Shown: in pieces, positions 19,005-27,520 of the stretch | Layout: each line of letters starts with the position of its first letter | Numbering within the stretch: position 1 is the stretch's first letter | Source of the DNA: Mitsuaria sp. GD03876 | GTDB taxonomy: Bacteria; Pseudomonadota; Gammaproteobacteria; Burkholderiales; Burkholderiaceae_C | Assembly: GCF_029840635.1 (NCBI RefSeq) | Contig: NZ_JAOCCU010000007.1 | Coordinates: 95,158 to 159,157 of the forward strand | Direction of reading: 5' to 3' | Length of the DNA stretch: 64,000 bases | Program-made: the position numbers and the translations under genes | The notes under the pieces: model-generated | The model's database searches: none | What the model saw: the letters and a program-made list of their open reading frames with translations, nothing else | What the model was told of the DNA's origin: nothing

Positions 19005-19436
19005 TCATTCCCAGGAGCCGATGTCGGCGTCGTTGCCTTCGCCGCCCGGCTTGCCGTCGGCGCCGAGGCTGTAGATGTCGACCTCGCCCTTCAGGCCGGG
19101 GTTGTCGTACTGGTACGGATTGCCCCAGGGGTCCTTGGGCAGCTTCTCGATGTAGACCTTCCAGTTCGGAGCGGCGGGCCCGTTGGTCGGCTTGGCGACC
19201 AGCGCGCCCAGGCCCTGGTCGGTGCTCGGGTAGCGGCCGTTGTCCATCTTGTAGAGCTTGAGCGCCTGCATCAGCGTGTTCACGTCGGAACGCGCCGCGG
19301 TGCGCCGGGCCTCGGAAACGTGGTTCATCACCGCCGGCACGACCACCGCGCCCATGACGGCGACGATGGTGATGGCGACGATGAGCTCGATCAGCGTGAA
19401 GCCGCGCGCGCGGCGCTGGGACAGGGGTCGGCGCAT
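19005..19436 (-). CDS. gspG: Type II secretion major pseudopilin GspG
   Basis: The product has 143 aa from the ATG at 19436, which has AAGGA upstream at good spacing; a longer frame to 19502 lacks support. Prepilin motif: [22 protein letters not shown]. The C-terminal GspG signature is clear (KDPWGNPYQYDNPG, DIYSLGADGKPGGEGNDADI), including the Ca-binding loop residues. It is the first gene of the minus-strand operon and divergent from gspC. The shared 60-bp intergenic region should contain both promoters. Confidence 0.96.
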   Translation of the reverse strand: MRRPLSQRRARGFTLIELIVAITIVAVMGAVVVPAVMNHVSEARRTAARSDVNTLMQALKLYKMDNGRYPSTDQGLGALVAKPTNGPAAPNWKVYIEKLPKDPWGNPYQYDNPGLKGEVDIYSLGADGKPGGEGNDADIGSWE

Positions 19437-19496
19437 GATGTGCAATCCTTGCGAAGCCGCCCTCGGCGGCCTATCGCGCTGCATCATAATCGTCGG

Positions 19497-20096
19497 ATGC
19501 ATGCACGATGGTTAAGCTTCGTCGTCTGGGCGCTGCTGGCGGCCAGCCTCGCGTATTGGGCTTTGGCGCTCATGGCCAAGGGGCCTCAGGCCCCCGCGAT
19601 GACCCACGCCGCTGGCGGCGAAGGGGCAGTCGTTGACTGGACGAGGCTATTCGCTGCTGCAAAGATGGCAGAGGCGCCTGTCGAAGCCATGTCTTCCCGC
19701 TATCAATTGCTTGGGGTTGTCGCGCCGACCACGAATGGCCGCCATGTCGGTGAAGGCGTCGCGCTGATCGCCGTCGCGGGCGGAATGCCCAAGCCGGTGC
19801 GCATCGGACAGGTCCTCGACGGCGATCTGAAATTGATCGAGATCAACCGACGGGACGTCGGCCTCGGCGCCGGCGGCGCGGTCACGGTGCGATTGAGCCT
19901 CGCGCCCGGCGCGCCGGGCGCCGAAGGCACGCCGATGCCGCCGCCGCAGATGGTGCCCGGTGGCGGCATGGCCCCGCCGCCGCCCAACTTCAACATGCAG
20001 CCGCAGGCGGGGCCGGAAGGGCTCGTGCCTCCCACGGCCGTGACGGGCGTCCTGCCCCAGCCGCAGGGCGACGGCAGCGCCAATCCCAACAAGTAA
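19497..20096 (+). CDS. gspC: Type II secretion inner-membrane protein GspC (short form, no PDZ)
   Basis: The 199-aa protein has an N-terminal membrane anchor (WLSFVVWALLAASLAYWALAL) and a homology-region domain (SRYQLLGVVAPTTNGRHVGEGVALIAV, GQVLDGDLKLIEINRRDVGLG). HR domains connect the inner-membrane platform to the N0 domain of GspD. The last ~70 residues are Pro/Gly/Met-rich and contain no PDZ or coiled coil. It is transcribed divergently from gspG, not ahead of gspD. The ATG at 19497 is chosen because the upstream extension is antisense to gspG. Confidence 0.88.
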   Translation: MHARWLSFVVWALLAASLAYWALALMAKGPQAPAMTHAAGGEGAVVDWTRLFAAAKMAEAPVEAMSSRYQLLGVVAPTTNGRHVGEGVALIAVAGGMPKPVRIGQVLDGDLKLIEINRRDVGLGAGGAVTVRLSLAPGAPGAEGTPMPPPQMVPGGGMAPPPPNFNMQPQAGPEGLVPPTAVTGVLPQPQGDGSANPNK

Positions 20097-20125
20097 GCGG
20101 CGACGCGGCGTCCGGGCCGGGGCCC

Positions 20126-21256
20126 TCAGTACTTCGTGCCGAGCGTCGATCGGCCAGGGCCGGTCGGCAGGGCGCCCGGGTTGCTCGGCCCCGTGTCACG
20201 CAGGTCCGAGGGCCGGCTGTGGATCGAGCCTTCCGGCAGATCCTGCACTTCGGTCAGCAGCGCCGCGGCGCACTTCACCAGCGGCCACGCCAGCGTCGCG
20301 CCGGTCCCGTCGCCGCACTCCATGCCGAGCTCCAGCAGCGCCGCGGCATGGAACAGCTGCAGCGCCTCGTCCAGGCCGCGGTGCGTCGTGCTGCGGCAGA
20401 ACACCGCATAGTCGGTGACCGGCGGCGCGATCATCGACGCCACCTTGAGCGCCGCGCAGGCCGGCATGCCGTCGACCAGGATCAGTTGCCGCTTCGAGGC
20501 GGCGACCAGCATCGCCCCCACCATCACCGCCAGCTCGTAGCCGCCGAACGCGGCCAGCACCGCCATCGGTTCCTCGACGTCGCGATGCCGGGACTGGGCG
20601 CCCTGGAGCACCAGCATCAGGTGCGACAGGTCCTCATGCGGCATGTCGGGACCGGAGATGACGAAGTCCTGCACCGGCATGTCCATCAGGCGCGACAGCA
20701 CCAGCGCCGACGCCTCCATCGAGCCTTGCCCCAGGCCGGCGCACGCGATGACGTTACCGGCCAGGTTGTCGGAGATCTCCATGCCCACCCGCACGCCGGC
20801 GTGCGCCTGCTCCAGCGTCATCGCCGGACCGGCGCGCGAGTTGCGCGTGCCGTGCGCGATCTTGCGCGCGAGCAGCCGTTGCTGCGGGCTCAGCGGCTCG
20901 GCGATGCCGCAGTCGACCACCGTGACATGCATGCCCTGGCTGCGCGCGAAGACCGTGGACGGCAGCCGGTGCTGAAGGGCGAGCAGGGCCTGCTCGCGCG
21001 TGCTGCGGCCGTTGGGCAGCGCGATGCCGTCGACGGCCAGGCCGTGGTCGGCGGCGAAGAGCACCAGCGTCGGGTCGCGGAATCGCGGCGTCTGCGTGTT
21101 CTGGATCAGGCCCAGCCGCACCGCGAGCGGTTCCAGCTCGCCCAGCCGGCCGGCCAATGCGCAGCGGCGTTCCAGGCGCTGGCGCAGGGCGCGTTCCAGC
21201 TCCGGATTGGCGGTCGGCGAGATGAGGGACTGATGAATCGACATGGGGATCGCCAT
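20126..21256 (-). CDS. CobT-like phosphoribosyltransferase paralogue with altered active-site motifs
   Basis: The product has ~376 aa from the ATG at 21256; ATG 21244 is possible and neither has a clear RBS. The fold is that of nicotinate-nucleotide:dimethylbenzimidazole phosphoribosyltransferase: VLFAADHGLAVDG near the N-terminus, GFGG-like AAFGGYELAVMVGAML, LVDGMPACAAL, and a C-terminal GTGATLAWPL. Two hallmark sites differ. The usual GEMGIGNTT is read here as AGLGQGSME, and the usual LGEGSGA is CGDGTGA, so the glutamates equivalent to Salmonella CobT Glu174 and Glu317 appear to be Gly and Asp. No other cobalamin gene is nearby. It converges with gspC. The true substrate is uncertain; an annotation of cobT should be treated with caution. 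Confidence 0.75.
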   Translation of the reverse strand: MAIPMSIHQSLISPTANPELERALRQRLERRCALAGRLGELEPLAVRLGLIQNTQTPRFRDPTLVLFAADHGLAVDGIALPNGRSTREQALLALQHRLPSTVFARSQGMHVTVVDCGIAEPLSPQQRLLARKIAHGTRNSRAGPAMTLEQAHAGVRVGMEISDNLAGNVIACAGLGQGSMEASALVLSRLMDMPVQDFVISGPDMPHEDLSHLMLVLQGAQSRHRDVEEPMAVLAAFGGYELAVMVGAMLVAASKRQLILVDGMPACAALKVASMIAPPVTDYAVFCRSTTHRGLDEALQLFHAAALLELGMECGDGTGATLAWPLVKCAAALLTEVQDLPEGSIHSRPSDLRDTGPSNPGALPTGPGRSTLGTKY

Positions 21257-21403
21257 TCTGGGCCCGTGCCGCGCGACGGCCATTGGCAATTGCCCCGTCG
21301 GCCGGCGTCTGCCCCTTGTCCCGGGGGCAGTCGCTGGTGACGATCGGTAACGGCGGCGACCGCATCGTCACCGGCGCCTCACCGCCGCCGCACCGCGCCG
21401 CGG

Positions 21404-22990
21404 TCAGCGCAGGAACAGGCGGTAGACCGGGTTGTCGGTTTCCTCGGTGTACGGGTAGTTCAACTGGTCGAGGAAGGTCTTGAACGCCTTGCCGTCGCCC
21501 TTGGGAACCTGTAGCCCGACGAGGATGCGACCGTAGTCGGCGCCCTGGTTGCGGTAGTGGAACAGGCTGATGTTCCATTCCGGATTCATGCTGGAGAGGA
21601 AGCGCATCAGCGCGCCGGGCCGCTCCGGGAAGATGAATCGGAACAGGCGTTCGTTCTCGGCGAGCTCGGTCCGCCCGCCGACCATGTGCCGGACATGCTG
21701 CTTGGCCAGTTCGTCGTCGGTCAGGTCGACGGTCGGGAAGCGATGTTTCTCGAAGCTGCGAGCCAGCTTGTCCACCTCCTCGCGCCTGGAGATGGAGACG
21801 CCGACGAACACATGGGCGTCGTCCCGGTCGGAGATGCGGTAATTGAATTCGGTGACGCTGCGACCGCCGACCAGTTCGCAGAAGCGCCGGAAACTGCCGC
21901 GCTCCTCGGGGATGGTGACGGCGAACAGCGCCTCGCGTTCCTCGCCGACTTCAGCGCGCTCGGCGACGAAGCGCAGCCGGTCGAAGTTCATGTTGGCGCC
22001 GCAGGTGATGGCGATGTAGGTCTGGCCCTTCGTGCCGTGCTGCGCCGCGTACTGCTTGATCGCCGCCACGCCCAGGCCGCCGGCCGGCTCGAGGATGCTG
22101 CGCGTGTCGACGAAGACGTCCTTGATCGCCGCGCAGACGGCATCGGTGTCGACCAGCACGTAGTCGTCGACGAGCTCGCGGCAGATGCGGAAGGTTTCTT
22201 CGCCGACCAGCTTGACCGCGGTGCCGTCCGAGAACAGGCCGACGTCGGTCAGCGCCACGCGCTTGCCAGCGCGCACCGAGCGCACCATCGCGTCCGAGTC
22301 CTTGGTCTGGACGCCGATGATCTTGATCTCCGGGCGCACCGCCTTGATGTAGGCCGCCACCCCGGAGATCAGCCCGCCACCGCCGATGGCGACAAAGATC
22401 GCGTCGATCGGGCCCGGATGCTGGCGCAGCAGCTCCATGGCGATCGTCCCTTGTCCCGCGATGACGTCCGGGTCGTCGAACGGATGGACGAAACTCAGGC
22501 CCTGTTCGCGTTCGAGCTCCAGGGCGTGCCCGTAGGCGTCGGTGAACGATTCCCCGGCGAGCACCACTTCGCCGCCGAGCGCCTGGACCGCGTCGATCTT
22601 GACCTTGGGCGTGGTCACCGGCATCACGATGACGGCGCGGCAGCCCAGTTTCCTGGCCGACAGCGCCACCCCTTGCGCGTGATTGCCGGCCGACGCGCAA
22701 ATCACTCCCCGAGCCAATTGCTCGGGCACGAGATTTGCCATCTTGTTATATGCGCCCCGCAGTTTGAAGCTGAATACCGGTTGCTGGTCCTCGCGTTTCA
22801 GCCAGACCTTGTTGCCAATGCGCTTGGAGAGATTGCGGGCGGCGTCGAGGGAGGTTTCCTGCGCGACCTCATACACCTTCGCGTTAAGAATCCGTTGCAG
22901 ATAGCTTTGATCCGCAGGGAGTAACGCCGGGGCTTGCGCCGATGGGCGCGTCGAGGTGGATTTGCGCGATGCGCGGCGGGTGCCGGCCAT
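21404..22990 (-). CDS. ilvA: Threonine ammonia-lyase (biosynthetic threonine deaminase)
   Basis: The 528-aa PLP enzyme converts threonine to 2-oxobutanoate, the first step of isoleucine synthesis. The PLP lysine lies in FSFKLRGAYNKM and the phosphate-binding loop is GGGGLISG. The catalytic domain covers about residues 20-340, followed by two ACT-like regulatory domains (EERGSFRRFCELVGG and ERPGALMRFLSSM mark them) that normally give isoleucine feedback inhibition. A ~20-residue basic/Ala-rich N-terminal extension precedes the core. The gene is alone on the minus strand; an intrinsic terminator on the same strand lies ~145 bp upstream of the start codon. Confidence 0.97.
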   Translation of the reverse strand: MAGTRRASRKSTSTRPSAQAPALLPADQSYLQRILNAKVYEVAQETSLDAARNLSKRIGNKVWLKREDQQPVFSFKLRGAYNKMANLVPEQLARGVICASAGNHAQGVALSARKLGCRAVIVMPVTTPKVKIDAVQALGGEVVLAGESFTDAYGHALELEREQGLSFVHPFDDPDVIAGQGTIAMELLRQHPGPIDAIFVAIGGGGLISGVAAYIKAVRPEIKIIGVQTKDSDAMVRSVRAGKRVALTDVGLFSDGTAVKLVGEETFRICRELVDDYVLVDTDAVCAAIKDVFVDTRSILEPAGGLGVAAIKQYAAQHGTKGQTYIAITCGANMNFDRLRFVAERAEVGEEREALFAVTIPEERGSFRRFCELVGGRSVTEFNYRISDRDDAHVFVGVSISRREEVDKLARSFEKHRFPTVDLTDDELAKQHVRHMVGGRTELAENERLFRFIFPERPGALMRFLSSMNPEWNISLFHYRNQGADYGRILVGLQVPKGDGKAFKTFLDQLNYPYTEETDNPVYRLFLR

Positions 22991-23135
22991 GGAATTCCCT
23001 CCAATTCCCCCTTCCGCGCGGGACGCGCCGGAAGCCGGGGCGGACGATCATGCCAGGGTTCGCCGGGGCCGCGATGCAGGCCGGGGCGCGGTGCGCGGCC
23101 GCGTGTTCGCGATTGGAGGAGCGAGCGTTCGGACG

Positions 23136-23166
23136 AAAAAAAGCCCGAGGCTTGTGGCCTCGGGCT
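23136..23166 (-). terminator. Intrinsic terminator in the ilvA leader (possible attenuator)
   Basis: Perfect 10-bp arms (AGCCCGAGGC and GCCTCGGGCT) flank a 5-nt loop and are followed on the minus strand by a run of seven T. No minus-strand gene ends nearby, so it acts either on a transcript heading into ilvA or at the end of a small RNA. Confidence 0.8.
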
Positions 23167-23242
23167 GAATCCACCATGGAGGCGGTGGAGGAGACAATCG
23201 GCGCGAGGGCTGACCCCACTGCCGGGGTAGCGCTATCGCATG

Positions 23243-23256
23243 CCTAGAATTCTAGG
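23243..23256. promoter_or_regulatory. 14-bp perfect palindrome, operator-like
   Basis: CCTAGAATTCTAGG is fully symmetric and lies between ilvA and the OsmC gene, upstream of both. It contains two CTAG tetranucleotides, which are uncommon in the surrounding DNA. The protein that might bind it is unknown. Confidence 0.35.
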
Positions 23257-23440
23257 GCGATGCATGTTGCGCTGCAATATTTTTCGGGCGCCGGACGCTG
23301 GAGTCTGGTCTCTAATGCGCAAAATCACCGCCAGAGTGGGTGGCTTGCCCATCCGAGAGCGAAAGAATTGGGGTCGGAGTGGTTGGCGAGGTGCCGTCCA
23401 TGGCCCTGGCGGCTGGCGCCGCGATGACGAGGAACCACGA

Positions 23441-23863
23441 ATGGAATGCACGATCAACTGGATGGGCGCCGACGGCATGAGCTTCGTCGCCGAGACCGGC
23501 AGCGGACACATGATCAACATGGATGGTTCGCCCGATGGCGGCGGTCGCAACCTGGCGCCCCGGCCGATGGAAACCGTGCTCGCCGGAACGGGCGGCTGCA
23601 CGGCCTACGACGTCGTGCTCATCCTGAAGCGGGGGCGCCATGACGTCCGGGGCTGCCAGGTGAAGCTCAGCGCGGACCGCGCGGAGTCCGATCCGAAAGT
23701 GTTCACGAAGATCCACATGCACTTCGTCGTGACCGGCAAGGGCCTGGCTCAGGTCGCGGTCGAGCGCGCTGTGCAGCTGTCGCACGAGAAATACTGTTCG
23801 GCCAGCATCATGCTGGCAAAAACCGCTGAAATCACCACTTCGGTGGAGATCGTGGAAGGCTGA
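23441..23863 (+). CDS. OsmC/Ohr-family peroxidase-like protein
   Basis: The 140-aa protein starts at the ATG at 23441, with GAGG 8 nt upstream. The two redox cysteines of the OsmC fold are present at Cys53 (GTGGCTAYDV) and Cys119 (HEKYCSAS), so thiol-dependent hydroperoxide reduction is plausible. The sequence resembles the YhfA/OsmC subgroup more than Ohr. It is cytoplasmic, with no signal. It is divergent from ilvA and convergent with coq7. Confidence 0.88.
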   Translation: MECTINWMGADGMSFVAETGSGHMINMDGSPDGGGRNLAPRPMETVLAGTGGCTAYDVVLILKRGRHDVRGCQVKLSADRAESDPKVFTKIHMHFVVTGKGLAQVAVERAVQLSHEKYCSASIMLAKTAEITTSVEIVEG

Positions 23864-23888
23864 ACCACCCAATGGATGGGGAAGAAGG

Positions 23889-23905
23889 GGGCGCCGAGGG
23901 CGCCC
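23889..23905. terminator. Hairpin between convergent OsmC gene and coq7
   Basis: A 7-bp stem (GGGCGCC/GGCGCCC) with a 3-nt loop lies between the two stop codons. On the minus strand it is followed by CCTTCTTCC, a weak pyrimidine tract. It could serve as a shared, modest terminator. Confidence 0.45.
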
Positions 23906-23930
23906 TCACGTCCATGTCGGCTTGGCGATT

Positions 23931-24590
23931 TCAGAGGTGATGCGCGGTGCGCGTCATCACCTTGGCCGCGAGGCGCATCAGGCCACGCACGGGTGCGGGC
24001 AGGTCGATGCCGCCACGAGCTCGCGCCTCCTCCGCATGGCGCGCTTCCTCTTCCTTCATCTGAGCAACGATCGCGCGCGACTGCCGGTCGCCTTCGGGCA
24101 GTCGGTCCAGATGGCTCGCAAGGTGCGCTTCGACCTGGCGTTCGGTCTCGATGACAAAACCCAGGCTGACCTTGTCCCCGACGAGCCCGGCGACCGCCCC
24201 GATCGCGAAAGCGCCCCCGTACCAGAGCGGGTTCAGCAGGCTCGGGCGGTCGTTCAGCTCGCGCAGCCGGCCCGCGCACCAGGCGAGATGATCGATCTCC
24301 TCCTGGGCGGCGTGCTCGAGGTGCAGGCGCAATTCGTCGTCACGCGTGCTCAGCGCCTGGGCGCGATAAAGCGCCTGGGCGCAGACCTCGCCGACGTGAT
24401 TGACGCGCATCAGCGCCGCCGACTGCCGGCGCTGCGACTCGTCCAAGGCGTCGTCGGGCGCCGAGGCCGCGGGCGCCGGTCGCGCCATTGGCGCGACGCC
24501 GGCCAATGTCTTCAGGCTCTGGTCCAGCGTCGATATCCAGAAGTCCGCACGGGAAAGAATGCGCGTCGGGCGCGTGGGCTGAAATGGCAT
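23931..24590 (-). CDS. coq7: 2-polyprenyl-3-methyl-6-methoxy-1,4-benzoquinol hydroxylase
   Basis: The 219-aa di-iron monooxygenase catalyses the last ring hydroxylation of ubiquinone synthesis (UbiF-equivalent). Iron ligands are visible in four motifs: [32 protein letters not shown] and [11 protein letters not shown] hydrophobic hairpin ([21 protein letters not shown]) would allow membrane association. The ATG at 24590 is preferred to a TTG at 24611, which would add seven unconserved residues. The length matches bacterial Coq7. Confidence 0.95.
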   Translation of the reverse strand: MPFQPTRPTRILSRADFWISTLDQSLKTLAGVAPMARPAPAASAPDDALDESQRRQSAALMRVNHVGEVCAQALYRAQALSTRDDELRLHLEHAAQEEIDHLAWCAGRLRELNDRPSLLNPLWYGGAFAIGAVAGLVGDKVSLGFVIETERQVEAHLASHLDRLPEGDRQSRAIVAQMKEEEARHAEEARARGGIDLPAPVRGLMRLAAKVMTRTAHHL

Positions 24591-24861
24591 CTTGAGCGCG
24601 AGCCGTGGCAATGGCGACGCAGTTTAGAAGGGCGTGGTCAAGCAGTTCGACCGCCTCGGCTGATCCTTTGTGCGAATGCGTGATGACACAATTTTTTAAT
24701 CTCATACGCGTTGCTTCGATCCAACGAAATCAGGACTTTTACGGGGTGGCTGCTGGTCAGGTGTGATCGGACCTGTTGCAATACGCCACAGCTTCATTGC
24801 AGGAGCTTGGTTTGCGGACGATGTACCGACCGCAGCCTCATTGAAGATCTAGGAGTCTCTA

Positions 24862-25878
24862 ATGAAGAAATCTCTCGTCGCGCTGGCTGTGCTGGCTGGT
24901 TTCGCCGGTGCCGCTTCCGCTCAATCGTCGGTCACCCTGTTCGGCGTGATCGACGTCGCAGCTCGTTACACCAAGGCCAACGGCCAGGACACCAAGCAGC
25001 TCTCCAACGACGGCAGCAGCTCCAGCCGTATCGGCGTGCGCGGTGTTGAAGACCTGGGCGGCGGCCTGAAGGCTGGCTTCTGGCTGGAAGGCGCCCTGTC
25101 CGCCGACACCGGCACCGCCGACAGCTCGCGCTTCTGGGGCCGTCGCGCCTCGGTGAGCCTGATGGGCGACTTCGGTGAAGTCCGTCTGGGCCGTGGCAAG
25201 ACCTCGACCCGCCTGGTCGTGGACGACTTCGACGTCTACACCACCACCGGCCTGGGCGACGTGACCCGCACGTACAGCATGCTGGGTTCGAACCTCGACA
25301 CGTTCAACCGTGCCGACAACCTGGTTCAGTACTTCCTGCCGGCCGACCTGGGTGGCGTGTACGGCTCGTTCGACGTGGCCGCTGGTGAAGGCACCGACGG
25401 CAAGAAGTCGTTCGGCGGCCGTCTGGGCTACAAGCAGGGCGACCTGAACGTGGCCGGTGGCTATCAGACGACGGACTCGCTGAACTCCAAGTTCAAGCAA
25501 CTGTCGCTGGGCGCCAGCTACGACTTCAAGATCGTGAAGGTGCAAGGCCTGTTCTCGCAACTGAAGTTCGGTTCGCGCAAGCAGAACATCTACACGATCG
25601 GCGCCATCGTCCCGGTGACGGCTGCAGGTTCGGTCACGGCTCAGTACACCAAGGCTGAGACCAACGGTACCGCCGACTCGGTGGTTGCTGCCCGCGGCGA
25701 TGCCCAAGCGTTCACCATCGGTTATCAGCACAACCTGTCCAAGCGCACCGCGCTGTACACGACGGCTTCGCTGATCGACAACGACAACTCGACCTTCCGC
25801 GTTGCCAACAATGCCGTCCCGGCCCTGTACGGCATGAAGTCGGGCGGCATCGACGTCGGCATCAAGCACAGCTTCTGA
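24862..25878 (+). CDS. Gram-negative trimeric porin (Burkholderia OmpC-type)
   Basis: The 338-aa protein has a 20-residue signal peptide (MKKSLVALAVLAGFAGAASA) and mature start QSSVTLFGVIDVAARY, the typical first strand of 16-strand betaproteobacterial porins. FGEVRLGRG and GMKSGGIDVGIKHSF (last strand ending in Phe for BAM recognition) support it. AGGAG lies 7 nt upstream of the start. It is monocistronic, with a strong terminator 28 bp downstream. The codon use is biased as for a highly expressed gene. It passively transports small hydrophilic solutes. Confidence 0.96.
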   Translation: MKKSLVALAVLAGFAGAASAQSSVTLFGVIDVAARYTKANGQDTKQLSNDGSSSSRIGVRGVEDLGGGLKAGFWLEGALSADTGTADSSRFWGRRASVSLMGDFGEVRLGRGKTSTRLVVDDFDVYTTTGLGDVTRTYSMLGSNLDTFNRADNLVQYFLPADLGGVYGSFDVAAGEGTDGKKSFGGRLGYKQGDLNVAGGYQTTDSLNSKFKQLSLGASYDFKIVKVQGLFSQLKFGSRKQNIYTIGAIVPVTAAGSVTAQYTKAETNGTADSVVAARGDAQAFTIGYQHNLSKRTALYTTASLIDNDNSTFRVANNAVPALYGMKSGGIDVGIKHSF

Positions 25879-26198
25879 TCCCTCCGGATCACACGCTCTG
25901 CGTAGAAAGCCGCCCTTCGGGGCGGCTTTTTTCATTCCGGTCCACGCAGGCAACCGCCGCCTTTCGCCCACCGCGCCACAGGCCGGTGCCGGGCCTTGCC
26001 CGACGCCGAATCAAGCACTGTCATCGCAACGCACTGTTGTTGATTTTGTAGAGAGTGATTGCGGGTTTTCCCTCTGACGGGTCGTCACGAACTTGACAGG
26101 GTTTGCTCGCGTGGGCGATGTGCAACACAAAGCGTCTCCGTCGGGGGCCTTCGCTGAGAATCGATCTCGGCGATCAAACCAAACAAAGGAGACATCAC
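25879..26198. other. Intergenic region between the two porin genes
   Basis: It holds the terminator of the first porin and the leader of the second. A perfect TTGACA occurs at 26093-26098 but has no good -10 partner at 16-18 bp. AAAGGAGA lies just before the second porin start. Nothing else was recognised. Confidence 0.6.
25906..25932 (+). terminator. Rho-independent terminator of the first porin gene
   Basis: Stem AAAGCCGCCC with TTCG loop and GGGCGGCTTT, followed by T-rich sequence. It is a very stable tetraloop hairpin, 28 bp after the stop codon. Confidence 0.92.
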
Positions 26199-27260
26199 AT
26201 GAAGAAAGCCGCCTTGGCGCTGGGCATCCTGGCAGCCAGCACCAGCGCCGCCTGGGCCCAGTCGACCGTGCAGCTGTACGGCATCGTGGACGTCGGTCTG
26301 CGCTGGACCAGCAACGCCAACGCCGGATCCTCCGAGAAGCAGGTGATCCCCGGCGGCATGTCGCAAAGCCGTCTCGGCATCAACGTGACCGAGGACATGG
26401 GCGGCGGCCTCAAGGCGATCGCCAACCTGGAACATCGCCTGAACTCCGACACCGGCGCGCAATCCGCCACCGAGTTCTGGCGCCAGTCGTGGGTCGGCCT
26501 GCAGTCGGCCGACTTCGGCCGCATCACGCTGGGCCGCCAGTACAACATCCTGTTCGACATCTACACGTCGACCTACGCCTCCTTCAAGTACTCGCCCTAC
26601 ATCGAGGCCTACAAGCCCGAGATCGGCCTGTCCATGGGCGCGCGCCAGGACAACATGGTCAAGTACCTGATCGAGTCCGGCCCGATCCGCGGCGAACTGC
26701 AGATCTCCGCCGGCGAAGGCAACTCGCAGAACAAGTCCTACGGCGGCCTGCTGCGCTACGCCGACGGCCCCTTCGCGGTGGGCGGCGCCTACCTGCAGGT
26801 CGAGGACACCCTGGGCAAGAAGGTCAAGGGCTACACGGCCGGTGGCGGCTACACCGCCGGTCCGCTGTACGTGAACCTGTCCTGGGCGAGCAACAAGTTC
26901 GACCAGGGCGGCCTGCTCGGCGCGGCCTACACCTCCGGCCTGCTGGGCAACGTGCTGAACGCCGCGGCGAACGACGTGAAGAAGCGCGACATGATCTCGG
27001 TCGGCGCCACCTACCAGCTCACGCCGCAGTTGAACCTCGGCGGCCACTACTGGTACGCGACGCAGACGCATTACAGCGCCGCGCTGTCCAACACGAAGAG
27101 CAAGGGCCACTACCTCGCCTTCGTCGCCGACTACGCCTTCTCCAAGCGTACCGACGCCTACGTCGAGCTGGACTACACGAAGCACAACGGCGCGGTCCGC
27201 TTCGCCAACAACGCCGAAAAGCGCGGCGGTGCCATCGTCGGCATGCGTCACCGCTTCTGA
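26199..27260 (+). CDS. Gram-negative trimeric porin, second copy
   Basis: The 353-aa protein starts at the ATG at 26199, with AAAGGAGA upstream. Signal peptide MKKAALALGILAASTSAAWA is followed by mature QSTVQLYGIVDVGLRW. Family motifs: SRLGINVTEDMGGGLKA, FGRITLGRQYN, and C-terminal GAIVGMRHRF ending in Phe. It is clearly paralogous to the preceding porin but has different extracellular loops, including an extended Leu/Gly/Asn loop near GGLLGAAYTSGLLGN, so solute preference may differ. Its own terminator follows. Confidence 0.95.
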   Translation: MKKAALALGILAASTSAAWAQSTVQLYGIVDVGLRWTSNANAGSSEKQVIPGGMSQSRLGINVTEDMGGGLKAIANLEHRLNSDTGAQSATEFWRQSWVGLQSADFGRITLGRQYNILFDIYTSTYASFKYSPYIEAYKPEIGLSMGARQDNMVKYLIESGPIRGELQISAGEGNSQNKSYGGLLRYADGPFAVGGAYLQVEDTLGKKVKGYTAGGGYTAGPLYVNLSWASNKFDQGGLLGAAYTSGLLGNVLNAAANDVKKRDMISVGATYQLTPQLNLGGHYWYATQTHYSAALSNTKSKGHYLAFVADYAFSKRTDAYVELDYTKHNGAVRFANNAEKRGGAIVGMRHRF

Positions 27261-27313
27261 TCGGCCTCGGCCAGGGGAGTCGGCGCGGCATCGCGCTCGC
27301 GTCCTCTCCCGCG

Positions 27314-27336
27314 AAACCGCCTTCGGGCGGTTTTTT
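27314..27336 (+). terminator. Rho-independent terminator of the second porin gene
   Basis: Stem ACCGCC with TTCG loop and GGCGGT, flanked by AA and a run of six T. It separates the porin from the ABC transporter operon. Confidence 0.9.
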
Positions 27337-27520
27337 CGTTTCCGGACGACGGTCCCGGCGACGTCGCGTTCAAGCTTCGTTAAGGAGTAACCCACTTGCC
27401 GGGGGCGGGACGCTCCTCGATGATCGTTCACTTCTGAAGTGCCTCGCCTCCGGGGTCAGGTCGTGCCAGGGCCCGGGCCACGAGCCCCAACGCCCAAGCC
27501 GTCGCCGGAGGCCTTCGTCC

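Larger units (their letters stand above)
22991..23440. other. ilvA leader and OsmC-gene upstream region
   Basis: This 450-bp gap lies between divergent genes. It contains the minus-strand hairpin at 23136-23166, a perfect 14-bp palindrome CCTAGAATTCTAGG at 23243-23256, and a ten-codon minus-strand frame at 23233-23265 that includes Ile and Leu codons but has no convincing RBS. The rest looks like ordinary GC-rich leader. No longer gene is supported. Confidence 0.55.

Noticed and set aside
26093..26121. Promoter for the second porin from a perfect TTGACA
   Set aside because: No acceptable -10 occurs at 16-18 bp, so the -35 match alone is not enough.
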